In this document: piece after piece, positions 1 through 5,105 of the stretch | How positions within the stretch are numbered: the first letter of the stretch is position 1 | How the letters are laid out: each line of letters begins with the position of its first letter | Source: Bacillota bacterium | Lineage (GTDB): Bacteria > Bacillota_E > JAJZYS01 > JAILZS01 | DNA: 5,560 bases | Direction of reading: 5' to 3' | Assembly: GCA_021817625.1 (NCBI GenBank) | Contig: JAKASY010000165.1 | Location: 1 to 5,560 of the forward strand | Notes under the pieces: generated by a model | What the model saw: the letters and a program-made list of their open reading frames with translations, nothing else | Databases searched by the model: none | What the model was told of the DNA's origin: nothing | Translations under genes and position numbers: made by a program

Positions 1-1085
1 ATCTCGCCGGTGTTCGGGCCGCTCACCACCAGGGTGTGGAATGAGCGGCCGATCTCCACGTCCAGTGGCACAGCGCCATCGCCGAGAAGCGGGTGCCGGG
101 CGCGGCGCAGAACGAGCCGCGGCCGCTCGCCCAGGTCGGGGTAGCGGTAGCCCGGGCGCGCGCCGAAGCGGGCGCGGGCGAACACCGCGTCCATCTCGCC
201 CAGGGCGGCCACGTCCGCCGTCAGGGCCGGCGCGTCGCGCGCCACGGCCTGGCTCAGCTCGAACAGGATGCGCTCGCACTCCTCGCGCGCCTGCCCCTCC
301 AGCGCCCTGAGCTCATTGCCCAGCTCGAGCGCGGCCATCGGCTCGACGAACAGCGTCTGGCCGCTCGCGGACGTGTCGTGCACGAGCCCCGGCACCATGC
401 GGCGGAACTCCTGCCGGACGGGAACGACGAAGCGGCCGCTGCGGATCGTGACGATCGGCTCCTGCAGGTAGCGGGCGCCCGTCGCGCTCCGCACGAGGGC
501 ATCCAGGCGTTCGCGTACCCGCGCGCTGGTCTTGCGGATGCTGTCGCGCAGGCGCGCGAGAAGCGGCGAGGCGTCGTCCGCCACCTCGCCCGCCTCGGTG
601 ATGCTGCGCTGGATCCGGCTCTCCAGCTCGGGCAGGGCAATGAGGGCCGACGCGAGCCCGACGAGGCGAGGAAGCGGCTCCTCATCGTCAGCGCCGGCCA
701 CGGCCTGCACGAGCTGGCGCGCGGCGGCGGCCACCTGGCCGACGGCCAGCAGCTCGCCGCCCGTCAACGACGCCTGGCGCGCGGCACGGCCGATCAGCGG
801 GCGCACGTCTTCGGCCGGGCCGAGGACCGGATGCGCAACGCGGCGCAGGAAGGCGCTCGCCTCCCGGCTCTCGCCCTGTCGCTCCAGGGCGTCGACCGCG
901 CTCCGGGCGGGGCGCATGGCCCGCACGCGCTCCGCGCCCACCGCGGTGCGCGCCTCCTCGGCGACGCGGTCAACGACCTTCGCGAACTCCAGCACGCGCA
1001 GGCTGCGCGCGCTGGCCTCCTCGCCCGCGCGCGCGCCCACTGCCGCGTCGGTCGTCGCGCCGGGCGGCGCCGGGCCGGACTGCAT
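1..1085 (-). CDS. mutS2: Endonuclease MutS2 (RqcU-type MutS homologue), N-terminal part, cut by window edge
   Basis: MutS2 is a cytoplasmic DNA/ribosome-associated ATPase of the MutS superfamily, linked to suppression of recombination and, in Bacillus subtilis, to rescue of collided ribosomes. The frame is open from ATG 1085 to the window edge (361 residues seen of a family length near 780). The family's N-terminal 'LEF' motif is at residues 32-34 (SLRVLEF), preceded by a non-conserved 27-residue extension. The core signature follows: VPVR (221-224), then VHDTSASGQTLFVEP (235-249), then a helical, probably coiled-coil lever, then HPLL (331-334) and the start of Walker A, GPNTG (356-360). The family normally continues G-K-T, but here the next codon is Glu and the one after begins AT (Ile or Met), so the lysine seems missing. 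The ATG lies 1 nt after the metalloenzyme stop; the GGGGTGG about 8 nt upstream is inside that gene. The C-terminal ATPase half, KOW and Smr domains lie outside the window. Confidence 0.93.
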   Translation of the reverse strand, partial: MQSGPAPPGATTDAAVGARAGEEASARSLRVLEFAKVVDRVAEEARTAVGAERVRAMRPARSAVDALERQGESREASAFLRRVAHPVLGPAEDVRPLIGRAARQASLTGGELLAVGQVAAAARQLVQAVAGADDEEPLPRLVGLASALIALPELESRIQRSITEAGEVADDASPLLARLRDSIRKTSARVRERLDALVRSATGARYLQEPIVTIRSGRFVVPVRQEFRRMVPGLVHDTSASGQTLFVEPMAALELGNELRALEGQAREECERILFELSQAVARDAPALTADVAALGEMDAVFARARFGARPGYRYPDLGERPRLVLRRARHPLLGDGAVPLDVEIGRSFHTLVVSGPNTGE

Positions 1086-1086
1086 C

Positions 1087-1974
1087 CTATCTACCACCCC
1101 TCAGCCGCCCGGTCAGACTCTCGAGCCAGGGCGCAAAGGCCGTCAGATCACCGTCGAGGGCACCAAGGTCGACGCCGGCGGCTTTCGCGAGTGCGAACAC
1201 CGGCACCCGCGCCCGGGTGTGGCCGCGCTCGGCCGCATCCTCCGCGTTGCCGTGGTCGCTCGCCACGACCAGCAGGTCGTCGGGCGCGAGCTCGGCGCGC
1301 AGGAAGGCAACGAAGGCGTCGATGAAGGCGATGGCCCGCGCTACCGCTCCCGCCCGGCCCTGCCGAAGGTGCCCGGCGCGGTCGCATAGGTCGGTCTCGA
1401 TCACGGACAGATCGTAGGGCCTCGCCAGGCGGGCGGCAAGCGCGGCGCTCGCGGCCGCGATGGACGGGTCGCGATTCGCGTCGGCGGCGGGCCGCATCCC
1501 CAGGTTGGGGTAGAGGCGCACGCCCGTCCCGGCGCCGTCCGCTAGGTGCGCGCCGCCCGTGCGCGCCGCGTACCGAAGAGCGGTGTCGCGCACGTCGGCC
1601 GGGTAGGAGGTGATCAGCGCCGTCTTCAGGCCATCCGCCGAGGCGCGACCGAAGAGGCTCCCCACCTCGTCCATCCACGCCCTGAGGCGCGGCCCGGGGT
1701 AGGCCTGCATGTGCCGGCCCATGGCGAGTGACGCGTTGCGGCCCGTCACGAGCGTGGCCTGACCCGTCGCCGTGCCGGGGCGCCCCTCGACGCCAAGGGT
1801 CGCGTCGAGGGCAAAGCGCCGCGCAAGCGGTGTCGGCGCAAGCGGTCCGTCGACCAGAGCGGCGCCGCGCAGCATGGCGTCCAGGCGCGGCGTGCTGCCA
1901 GCCGGGCGGAGCGGCGGTGGCAAGAGTCCCAGGCCGTCGACGAACACCCACAGGACGGCGGCCGCGCCCGTCAC
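1087..1974 (-). CDS. Alkaline-phosphatase-superfamily metalloenzyme (phosphopentomutase/iPGM-like fold), substrate unknown
   Basis: This 295-residue protein has the two-metal active-site skeleton of the metalloenzyme family that includes phosphopentomutase and cofactor-independent phosphoglycerate mutase. The first metal-ligand Asp is in VFVDGLG (D13). GTATGQ at 67-72 followed by LVTGRNA is the nucleophile loop, with T70 the likely phosphoryl acceptor. DRAGH (198-202) gives the DxxGH ligands, and SDHGNAED with a following GHT (D240, H241, D246, H252) gives the rest. All expected ligands therefore look present and the enzyme is probably active. It is much shorter than true iPGM (about 510 residues) and lacks an inserted phosphotransferase domain, so glycolytic mutase activity is unlikely; the substrate cannot be read from sequence. 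No signal peptide is seen, so it is cytoplasmic. The start is GTG 1974: an in-frame TAG sits five codons upstream, and the next usable GTG (V10) would cut the first core strand. It lies 33 bp after DUF421 and 1 nt before mutS2. Confidence 0.85.
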   Translation of the reverse strand: MTGAAAVLWVFVDGLGLLPPPLRPAGSTPRLDAMLRGAALVDGPLAPTPLARRFALDATLGVEGRPGTATGQATLVTGRNASLAMGRHMQAYPGPRLRAWMDEVGSLFGRASADGLKTALITSYPADVRDTALRYAARTGGAHLADGAGTGVRLYPNLGMRPAADANRDPSIAAASAALAARLARPYDLSVIETDLCDRAGHLRQGRAGAVARAIAFIDAFVAFLRAELAPDDLLVVASDHGNAEDAAERGHTRARVPVFALAKAAGVDLGALDGDLTAFAPWLESLTGRLRGGR

Positions 1975-2007
1975 CTCCCGCCCGGACTAGGGCAACCTCG
2001 GCCGGGG

Positions 2008-2607
2008 TCAGGCATTGTGCTTCTCGCCGGCCGTCTTGGCCCCCTTCTGGCGACGCGTGAGCTCGTCCGCCACAGCCTGGGCGATCTTCGGCAGGTCGCC
2101 GACGGTGAGCGGCTTCGCCTTCTGCGTCGGCAGGACGGACACCTTGCCCGTGGTCTCGAGCGTCACTTCCCCCACGTCCTGCAAGCCGGGATAACCCTTC
2201 TGCCTGAGCTCCATGGACAGCTCCTTTGAGGTGATCCGCTCCCCCTTCAAGGCCTTCTTCTGCGGCGTGCCGTCGTGCACCAGGGTGACCGCCTTGCCCC
2301 GCATGAAGCCCTCGAGTCCGGGCAGGCTCACGTTGATCCGCGACAGGAGCCACTGCAGGATGCCGAGGAGCGCCACCGGGACCACCGACGGCAAGAACTT
2401 GTTGTCCGCCTCCATGCCGATCGCGACCGCGCTCCCGAACGTGACGGCGACGACGAAGTCAAAGTGGTTCATCTTGCCAATTGCGCGCTTCCCCGCAAGA
2501 CGAAGAATGATCAGAGCGATGACATACAGCACGATGGTTCGGATAAACACCGTGACGACTTCGTGAACGAGCGATCCGTGATTCGCCAGGAACGGAAGAT
2601 TGTTCAA
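2008..2607 (-). CDS. DUF421 (YetF/YcaP-type) membrane protein
   Basis: This is a 199-residue integral membrane protein with a cytoplasmic C-terminal domain. Three hydrophobic helices are visible at about residues 17-38, 50-65 and 73-90. Between the first two sits the family signature R36-x-x-GKR-x-IGK followed by NHFDFVVAVTFGS. The soluble domain from about residue 100 has the DUF421 pattern: GKAVTLVHDG, then ITSKELSMELRQKG, then a Gly-rich turn, GEVTLETTGKVSVL. YetF-like proteins of spore formers are often tied to sporulation or germination membranes, but the biochemical role is not established. I place the start at TTG 2607 because a perfect AGGAGG (2620-2615) stands 7 nt upstream. A longer reading from TTG 2640 would put that site inside the coding region and has poorly spaced signals. 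The first 50 or so codons use more A/T-ending codons than neighbouring genes. It is probably the first main gene of the operon with the metalloenzyme and mutS2. Confidence 0.88.
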   Translation of the reverse strand: MNNLPFLANHGSLVHEVVTVFIRTIVLYVIALIILRLAGKRAIGKMNHFDFVVAVTFGSAVAIGMEADNKFLPSVVPVALLGILQWLLSRINVSLPGLEGFMRGKAVTLVHDGTPQKKALKGERITSKELSMELRQKGYPGLQDVGEVTLETTGKVSVLPTQKAKPLTVGDLPKIAQAVADELTRRQKGAKTAGEKHNA

Positions 2608-2614
2608 TGCGTTT

Positions 2615-2620
2615 CCTCCT
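2615..2620 (-). promoter_or_regulatory. Ribosome binding site deciding the TTG start of the DUF421 gene
   Basis: A perfect AGGAGG with a 7-nt spacer to TTG 2607. It fixes this TTG as the start rather than the upstream TTG 2640. Its first two bases are also the last two of the TAG stop of the possible leader ORF. Confidence 0.8.
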
Positions 2621-2699
2621 AGCGCACGGGCATCCAGCAACGCTCCTCGATGACTTTCAGTGTTCGCCCTCGGCGGCGCGGCATGCGCGCATTGCGCAC
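2619..2699 (-). CDS. Possible 26-residue leader or small basic protein upstream of the DUF421 gene
   Basis: A GAGGAGG (2712-2706) stands 6 nt before GTG 2699. This opens a 26-codon frame beginning MRNARMPRRRGRTLKV and ending CWMPVR. The product is strongly basic (eight Arg, one Lys), with no membrane segment. Its stop TAG (2621-2619) overlaps the AGGAGG that serves the DUF421 TTG start, an arrangement typical of translational coupling or of a regulatory leader peptide. The same ribosome site could instead serve ATG 2701 (4-nt spacing), giving a 14-codon frame (MCAMRACRAAEGEH) ending at 2657. The frame is also open far upstream on this GC-rich strand, so openness is not evidence; the case rests on the ribosome site and the stop/ribosome-site overlap. 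I do not recognise the peptide. Confidence 0.3.
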   Translation of the reverse strand: MRNARMPRRRGRTLKVIEERCWMPVR

Positions 2700-2747
2700 A
2701 TAGAGCCTCCTCAAGGCGACTCTCCGTGCCTGTCTCGCGTCTGTGCG

Positions 2748-2761
2748 CCCGGTAACCCGGG
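2748..2761. other. Short perfect hairpin in the lipoprotein leader
   Basis: CCCGG, loop TAAC, CCGGG: a 5-bp all-GC stem with a four-base loop, ending 22 nt before the ribosome binding site of the lipoprotein gene. It could be an operator half-site pair or a 5' mRNA stem. At this GC content a 5-bp stem can also arise by chance. Confidence 0.3.
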
Positions 2762-2783
2762 AATACTGCGCCGAGAACGCGCG

Positions 2784-2788
2784 GGAGG
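2784..2788 (+). promoter_or_regulatory. Ribosome binding site deciding the start of the first lipoprotein gene
   Basis: GGAGG within GGGAGGG (2783-2789). Two in-frame ATGs follow, at 2790 and 2796. The first is only 1 nt from the site and the second 7 nt, so ATG 2796 is favoured. Confidence 0.75.
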
Positions 2789-2795
2789 GATGAAC

Positions 2796-4145
2796 ATGGA
2801 GACAGAAGCCAGCGTGCATCCGCGCCTTTCTTCCCGCCTCGGCGCCGTCCTGGCCGGTGCCCTCTCGGCCGCCATCTTGGCAGGCTGCGGCACGGCGAGC
2901 GCGCCCGGCCGGCCCCACGTCAACCGGCCCGAGTCCTCGAAGGCCAAGACGCCGGGCACCCCGCGGGGCGCCGGCACGGGCACTGGCGTCGGGCGCGGCG
3001 GCGTGCCCCGCCCGGGGACGACGCACGGCGGCACCGGCCCGAGCGGGCGCACCACGCCACGCCCGGGAACAGGAAGGCACTACGTGGGGACGAACGTCGC
3101 CGGCGGCCGCACGGACGCCGGCAGGAACCGGACCGGCACCGGCTTCTTCGGCACGGCCTCCGGGCTCTTCGGCTGGGGCATGGGCCGCCCGCCCGGTGGC
3201 GTCGGCTCCGCCTTCGGCCGGCCCGCCAAGGGACTGCCGCCCACCGCCGGCTACAGGGCGGGACCAAAGGGGACGACGGGCCGGGCAACAGGGTTTGCGA
3301 AGCCCGCCACCACACGCCCCGGCAGCGGCCTCAAGACCGGCAAGGGCACGGGCAAGGGCAAGGGCAGCGCCGGCACGCCGAGGGCCGGCGCATCGCGCCC
3401 GAGCTCCCCCTATGGCAACGCGGCGACCCGCACCCTCGCCGATCGCGTGGGCGGCGCCCATCGCGGCCACAGCGGCACGTACGCGGTCCCGGCTGGCCAC
3501 GTCACGGGGCAGCCCCTCTCGACCGCGACCGCGCTGGCCACCCTGCCGGCCTGGAGCATGCTCGAGCACTACAACGGCTACCTCGTGTCCTACGCGCACC
3601 TCACCCCGTGGGTGGCCAGCATGGGGGTGCACTGGGGCCACCGCGGCCCGAGCCTGGTCGTCATGCAGAACCGTAACCGCCAGGTGACGGCTGTCGAGAC
3701 GGCGTTCCCGGCCGGCGCGGGCTGGCACAGCTGGTACGACCAGCCCCAGGGCAAGCCGGCGGGCACGATCTACTCGGAGCACCTCTACTTCGTCCCGCCG
3801 GCCGCAGTCACGCAGACCATGCCCAAGAACCAGCCCACCGACCTCACGAGCTGGCAGGCCTTCGCTCGCGTGAACGCACCGCACCTCGCCGCGTACGGGC
3901 CGGTCGGGCCCGACCCCACGGCGCGCGCCATGCAGTATGGGCCGAAGGGACCCGCCATCCGCGTGCTCGTGGACAAGGCGAGCCACGTCGTCGGCTTTGT
4001 CGGCGCGTGGTCCTCGAACAGCCCCCAGGGTTGGCGGCCATGGTTCGACCAGCGGCAGGGCGCGCCGATCCAGGATCCGGTGCTGGGGAGCGTCTACACC
4101 CAGCATCTCTGGCTGGTCGACCCCCGCTCCCTGACGACGTCGTGA
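2796..4145 (+). CDS. Predicted lipoprotein with Gly-rich linker and tandemly duplicated C-terminal domain; family not recognised
   Basis: This 449-residue protein has three parts. Residues 1-31 are a lipoprotein signal with R10 and R14 in the n-region, a hydrophobic stretch and lipobox L-A-G-C (C31), so the mature protein should be anchored to the outer face of the membrane. Residues 32 to about 211 are a low-complexity, basic Gly/Pro/Thr/Arg/Lys region, probably an unstructured wall-spanning linker. Residues about 212-449 are folded and hold two diverged copies of one unit. Copy 1 (about 276-335) opens with MGVHWGHRGP and has WHSWYDQPQGKP and YSEHLYFVPP. Copy 2 (about 378-443) has YGPKGP, then WRPWFDQRQGAP and YTQHLWLVDP. 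Conserved aromatics, Asp, Gln and His suggest a binding surface, but no known catalytic motif is apparent and I cannot name the function. Its stop overlaps the GTG of the VanW gene, implying co-expression. The MGVHW stretch weakly recalls DUF5602/TTHB210-like domains; this is a recollection, not a demonstrated match. Confidence 0.85.
   Translation: METEASVHPRLSSRLGAVLAGALSAAILAGCGTASAPGRPHVNRPESSKAKTPGTPRGAGTGTGVGRGGVPRPGTTHGGTGPSGRTTPRPGTGRHYVGTNVAGGRTDAGRNRTGTGFFGTASGLFGWGMGRPPGGVGSAFGRPAKGLPPTAGYRAGPKGTTGRATGFAKPATTRPGSGLKTGKGTGKGKGSAGTPRAGASRPSSPYGNAATRTLADRVGGAHRGHSGTYAVPAGHVTGQPLSTATALATLPAWSMLEHYNGYLVSYAHLTPWVASMGVHWGHRGPSLVVMQNRNRQVTAVETAFPAGAGWHSWYDQPQGKPAGTIYSEHLYFVPPAAVTQTMPKNQPTDLTSWQAFARVNAPHLAAYGPVGPDPTARAMQYGPKGPAIRVLVDKASHVVGFVGAWSSNSPQGWRPWFDQRQGAPIQDPVLGSVYTQHLWLVDPRSLTTS
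2889..3428 (+). repeat. Low-complexity coding region for the Gly/Pro/Thr/Arg linker
   Basis: About 180 codons (residues 32-211) are dominated by Gly, Pro, Thr, Ala, Arg and Lys with almost no acidic residues. The most regular part is 3339-3366, where GGCAAG units encode alternating Gly-Lys and Gly-Thr (residues 182-190). A short aromatic patch, FFGTASGLFGWGMG, interrupts the linker. Such regions are prone to slippage and length variation between strains. Confidence 0.7.
3621..3800 (+). repeat. Lipoprotein duplicated domain, copy 1
   Basis: Encodes residues 276-335. Landmarks shared with copy 2 are a Gly-Pro after a short charged turn (284-285), a hydrophobic strand followed by V-T-A-V-E, W310-x-x-W313-Y-D315-Q-x-Q318-G-x-P, and Y326-x-x-H329-L-x-x-V333-x-P. 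Similarity is at the protein level; the DNA copies have diverged. Confidence 0.75.
3927..4124 (+). repeat. Lipoprotein duplicated domain, copy 2
   Basis: Encodes residues 378-443. It matches copy 1 through G385-P386, the strand ending V-V-G-F-V, W413-x-x-W416-F-D418-Q-x-Q421-G-x-P and Y434-x-x-H437-L-x-x-V441-x-P. It has about four extra residues (around IQDPVL) before the Tyr-x-x-His-Leu motif. The start lacks the MGVHW of copy 1, having RAMQY instead. Confidence 0.75.
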
Positions 4146-5077
4146 GGACGCGCGCAGCGAGGGCTTGGGGGGCGGCGGCCGGCATGCTGGGAGCGTCGCT
4201 CGCCGTGGCGACCCTCCTTGCCGGCTGCGGCGTGGAAGCGCGTGCCCTGGCGCCGGGCGCAGCCGGCCCGCGCGGCCCCACGCAGGCCGCCTCGCCGTCC
4301 GCGCCCCCCTGCGGCCTCACGCCCGAGCGCCTGAAGACACTGGGAGCGAGCGTGCCCATGTCGTCGGTCACCACGGTCTACCCGCACTCGCCGCCAGGCC
4401 GGAACATGAACATGGCGACGGCCGTGCGCTACCTGTGCGGGCGCGTCTTGGCGCCCGGCGAGGATCTGTCCTTCAACGCCGCCATCGGCGAGACAACGGA
4501 GGCGCGCGGCTACACCTACGGCCCGACGTTCGTCGGAAACCGCGTCGTGCCCGGCCTGGGCGGAGGGGTCTGCCAGGTGGCGACCACCATGTACGATGCC
4601 GTCCGCCAGGCCGGCATCCGCGTGGTGGAGCGCCACAACCACGGCATGCGCGTGCCGTACGTTCCGGCCGGAGAGGACGCGACGGTGGCGTCCCCGTGGC
4701 TGGACCTCGTGATCAGGAACTCCACGAGCGGGCCTTTGGTGGTCGTCGCGTCGAGCGACCAGAACCGCGTGACCATCGGCCTCATCGGCACCGAGAAGCC
4801 GCCGCGCACCGCCTTCCGGCACGAGACCCTGTCGACCACGCCCTTTGGCACGGTGCGCGTCGCCGACCCCTCCCTGCCCAAGGGGCGCGAGGAGACGGTC
4901 CAGGCCGGCGTCGACGGCGCGGTCGTCCACACCTGGTACGTCGTGCAGCGCGAGGGCGAGCCCGAGCGGGTGTACGACCTTGGCGTCGACCGCTACAGGC
5001 CGAGCCCGCACGTTGTGCGCCACGGCACCGGCCCGGCCGAGAGCGCGAGCCCGTCCCCCGCCCCCGCAACGCCGTAG
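4142..5077 (+). CDS. VanW family lipoprotein with C-terminal G5 domain
   Basis: This 311-residue protein is predicted to be exported and lipid-anchored. A signal with RTRAAR in the n-region leads to lipobox L-A-G-C (C29). A Pro/Ala linker follows, then the VanW domain at about 75-215: TTVYPHS...GRNMNMATAV, LAPGEDLSFNAAIG (103-116), VVPGLGGGVCQVATTMYDAV (135-154, invariant-type C144), ERHNHG (163-168), DATVA (179-183) and a closing strand. A G5 domain ends the protein (about 234-297), recognised by DPSLPKGREETVQAGVDG. VanW occurs in some vancomycin-resistance clusters, where its role is unclear; G5 domains are thought to bind wall polysaccharide, so a wall-related role is inferred. B. subtilis YoaR has the same order. 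The start is GTG 4142, overlapping the preceding stop as GTGA. ATG 4184 has a purine-rich tract upstream but would remove all n-region Arg residues, so it is less likely. C57 and C99 are additional cysteines that could form a disulfide outside the cell. Confidence 0.93.
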   Translation: MRTRAARAWGAAAGMLGASLAVATLLAGCGVEARALAPGAAGPRGPTQAASPSAPPCGLTPERLKTLGASVPMSSVTTVYPHSPPGRNMNMATAVRYLCGRVLAPGEDLSFNAAIGETTEARGYTYGPTFVGNRVVPGLGGGVCQVATTMYDAVRQAGIRVVERHNHGMRVPYVPAGEDATVASPWLDLVIRNSTSGPLVVVASSDQNRVTIGLIGTEKPPRTAFRHETLSTTPFGTVRVADPSLPKGREETVQAGVDGAVVHTWYVVQREGEPERVYDLGVDRYRPSPHVVRHGTGPAESASPSPAPATP

Positions 5078-5105
5078 GCGCCTGCCGGCCCATCTACGCC
5101 TTGCG
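5065..5105. terminator. Imperfect inverted repeat across both convergent stop codons; possible bidirectional terminator
   Basis: Arms 5065-5077 (CGCAACGCCGTAG) and 5094-5105 (CTACGCCTTGCG) can form 11 base pairs with one bulge and one mismatch, around a 16-nt GC-rich loop. The stem contains the stop codons of the VanW gene and of the membrane protein gene. There is no T-tract on either side, so it is not a canonical intrinsic terminator. The terminator role is inferred from its position between convergent genes. Confidence 0.35.

Larger units (their letters stand above)
2608..2795. promoter_or_regulatory. Divergent intergenic region between the DUF421 and lipoprotein operons
   Basis: This 188-bp spacer must hold the promoters of both divergent operons. 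I could not pick out a convincing -35/-10 pair on either strand. The best -10-like hexamer on the plus strand is AATACT (2762-2767), without a matching -35. The spacer contains two minus-strand ribosome-binding-site-like sequences (2712-2706 and 2620-2615), a perfect 10-bp palindrome ATGCGCGCAT (2683-2692) and a short hairpin (2748-2761). The promoter role is inferred from gene orientation. Confidence 0.5.

Noticed and set aside
93..1325. Long plus-strand open frame opposite mutS2
   Set aside because: Arg/Ala/Gly-rich composition with no motif, and it is antisense to a clear MutS2 reading. Long spurious frames are expected at this GC content.
1148..2353. 401-codon minus-strand frame crossing the metalloenzyme and DUF421 genes
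   Set aside because: It overlaps two genes with recognisable motifs in another frame, and its own translation is low-complexity Arg/Gly/Ala.
2608..2640. TTG 2640 as start of the DUF421 gene
   Set aside because: The nearest purine-rich site (GAGGAG) is only about 2 nt away, whereas TTG 2607 has a perfect AGGAGG at 7 nt. The added residues are not family-like.
2683..2692. Perfect 10-bp palindrome ATGCGCGCAT as an operator
   Set aside because: It has no flanking symmetry or second copy, and GC-alternating palindromes of this size are common in such a genome.
2739..2767. Sigma-A-type promoter using AATACT (2762-2767) as -10
   Set aside because: Only 4 of 6 bases match, and no TTGACA-like hexamer lies at the right distance upstream.
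2607..2795. Upstream extension of the first lipoprotein to ATG 2607
   Set aside because: It would bury the lipoprotein signal about 63 residues inside the protein and ignore the GGAGG at 2784-2788. It also runs through the whole divergent spacer.
3339..3366. GGCAAG repeats as a CRISPR or mobile-element signature
   Set aside because: The units are 6 nt, in frame, without spacers, and simply encode Gly-Lys within the linker.
2619..4106. 495-codon minus-strand frame opposite the first lipoprotein
   Set aside because: Antisense shadow of a gene with a good ribosome site, lipobox and duplicated domain. Only its last 26 codons, with their own ribosome site, are considered separately.
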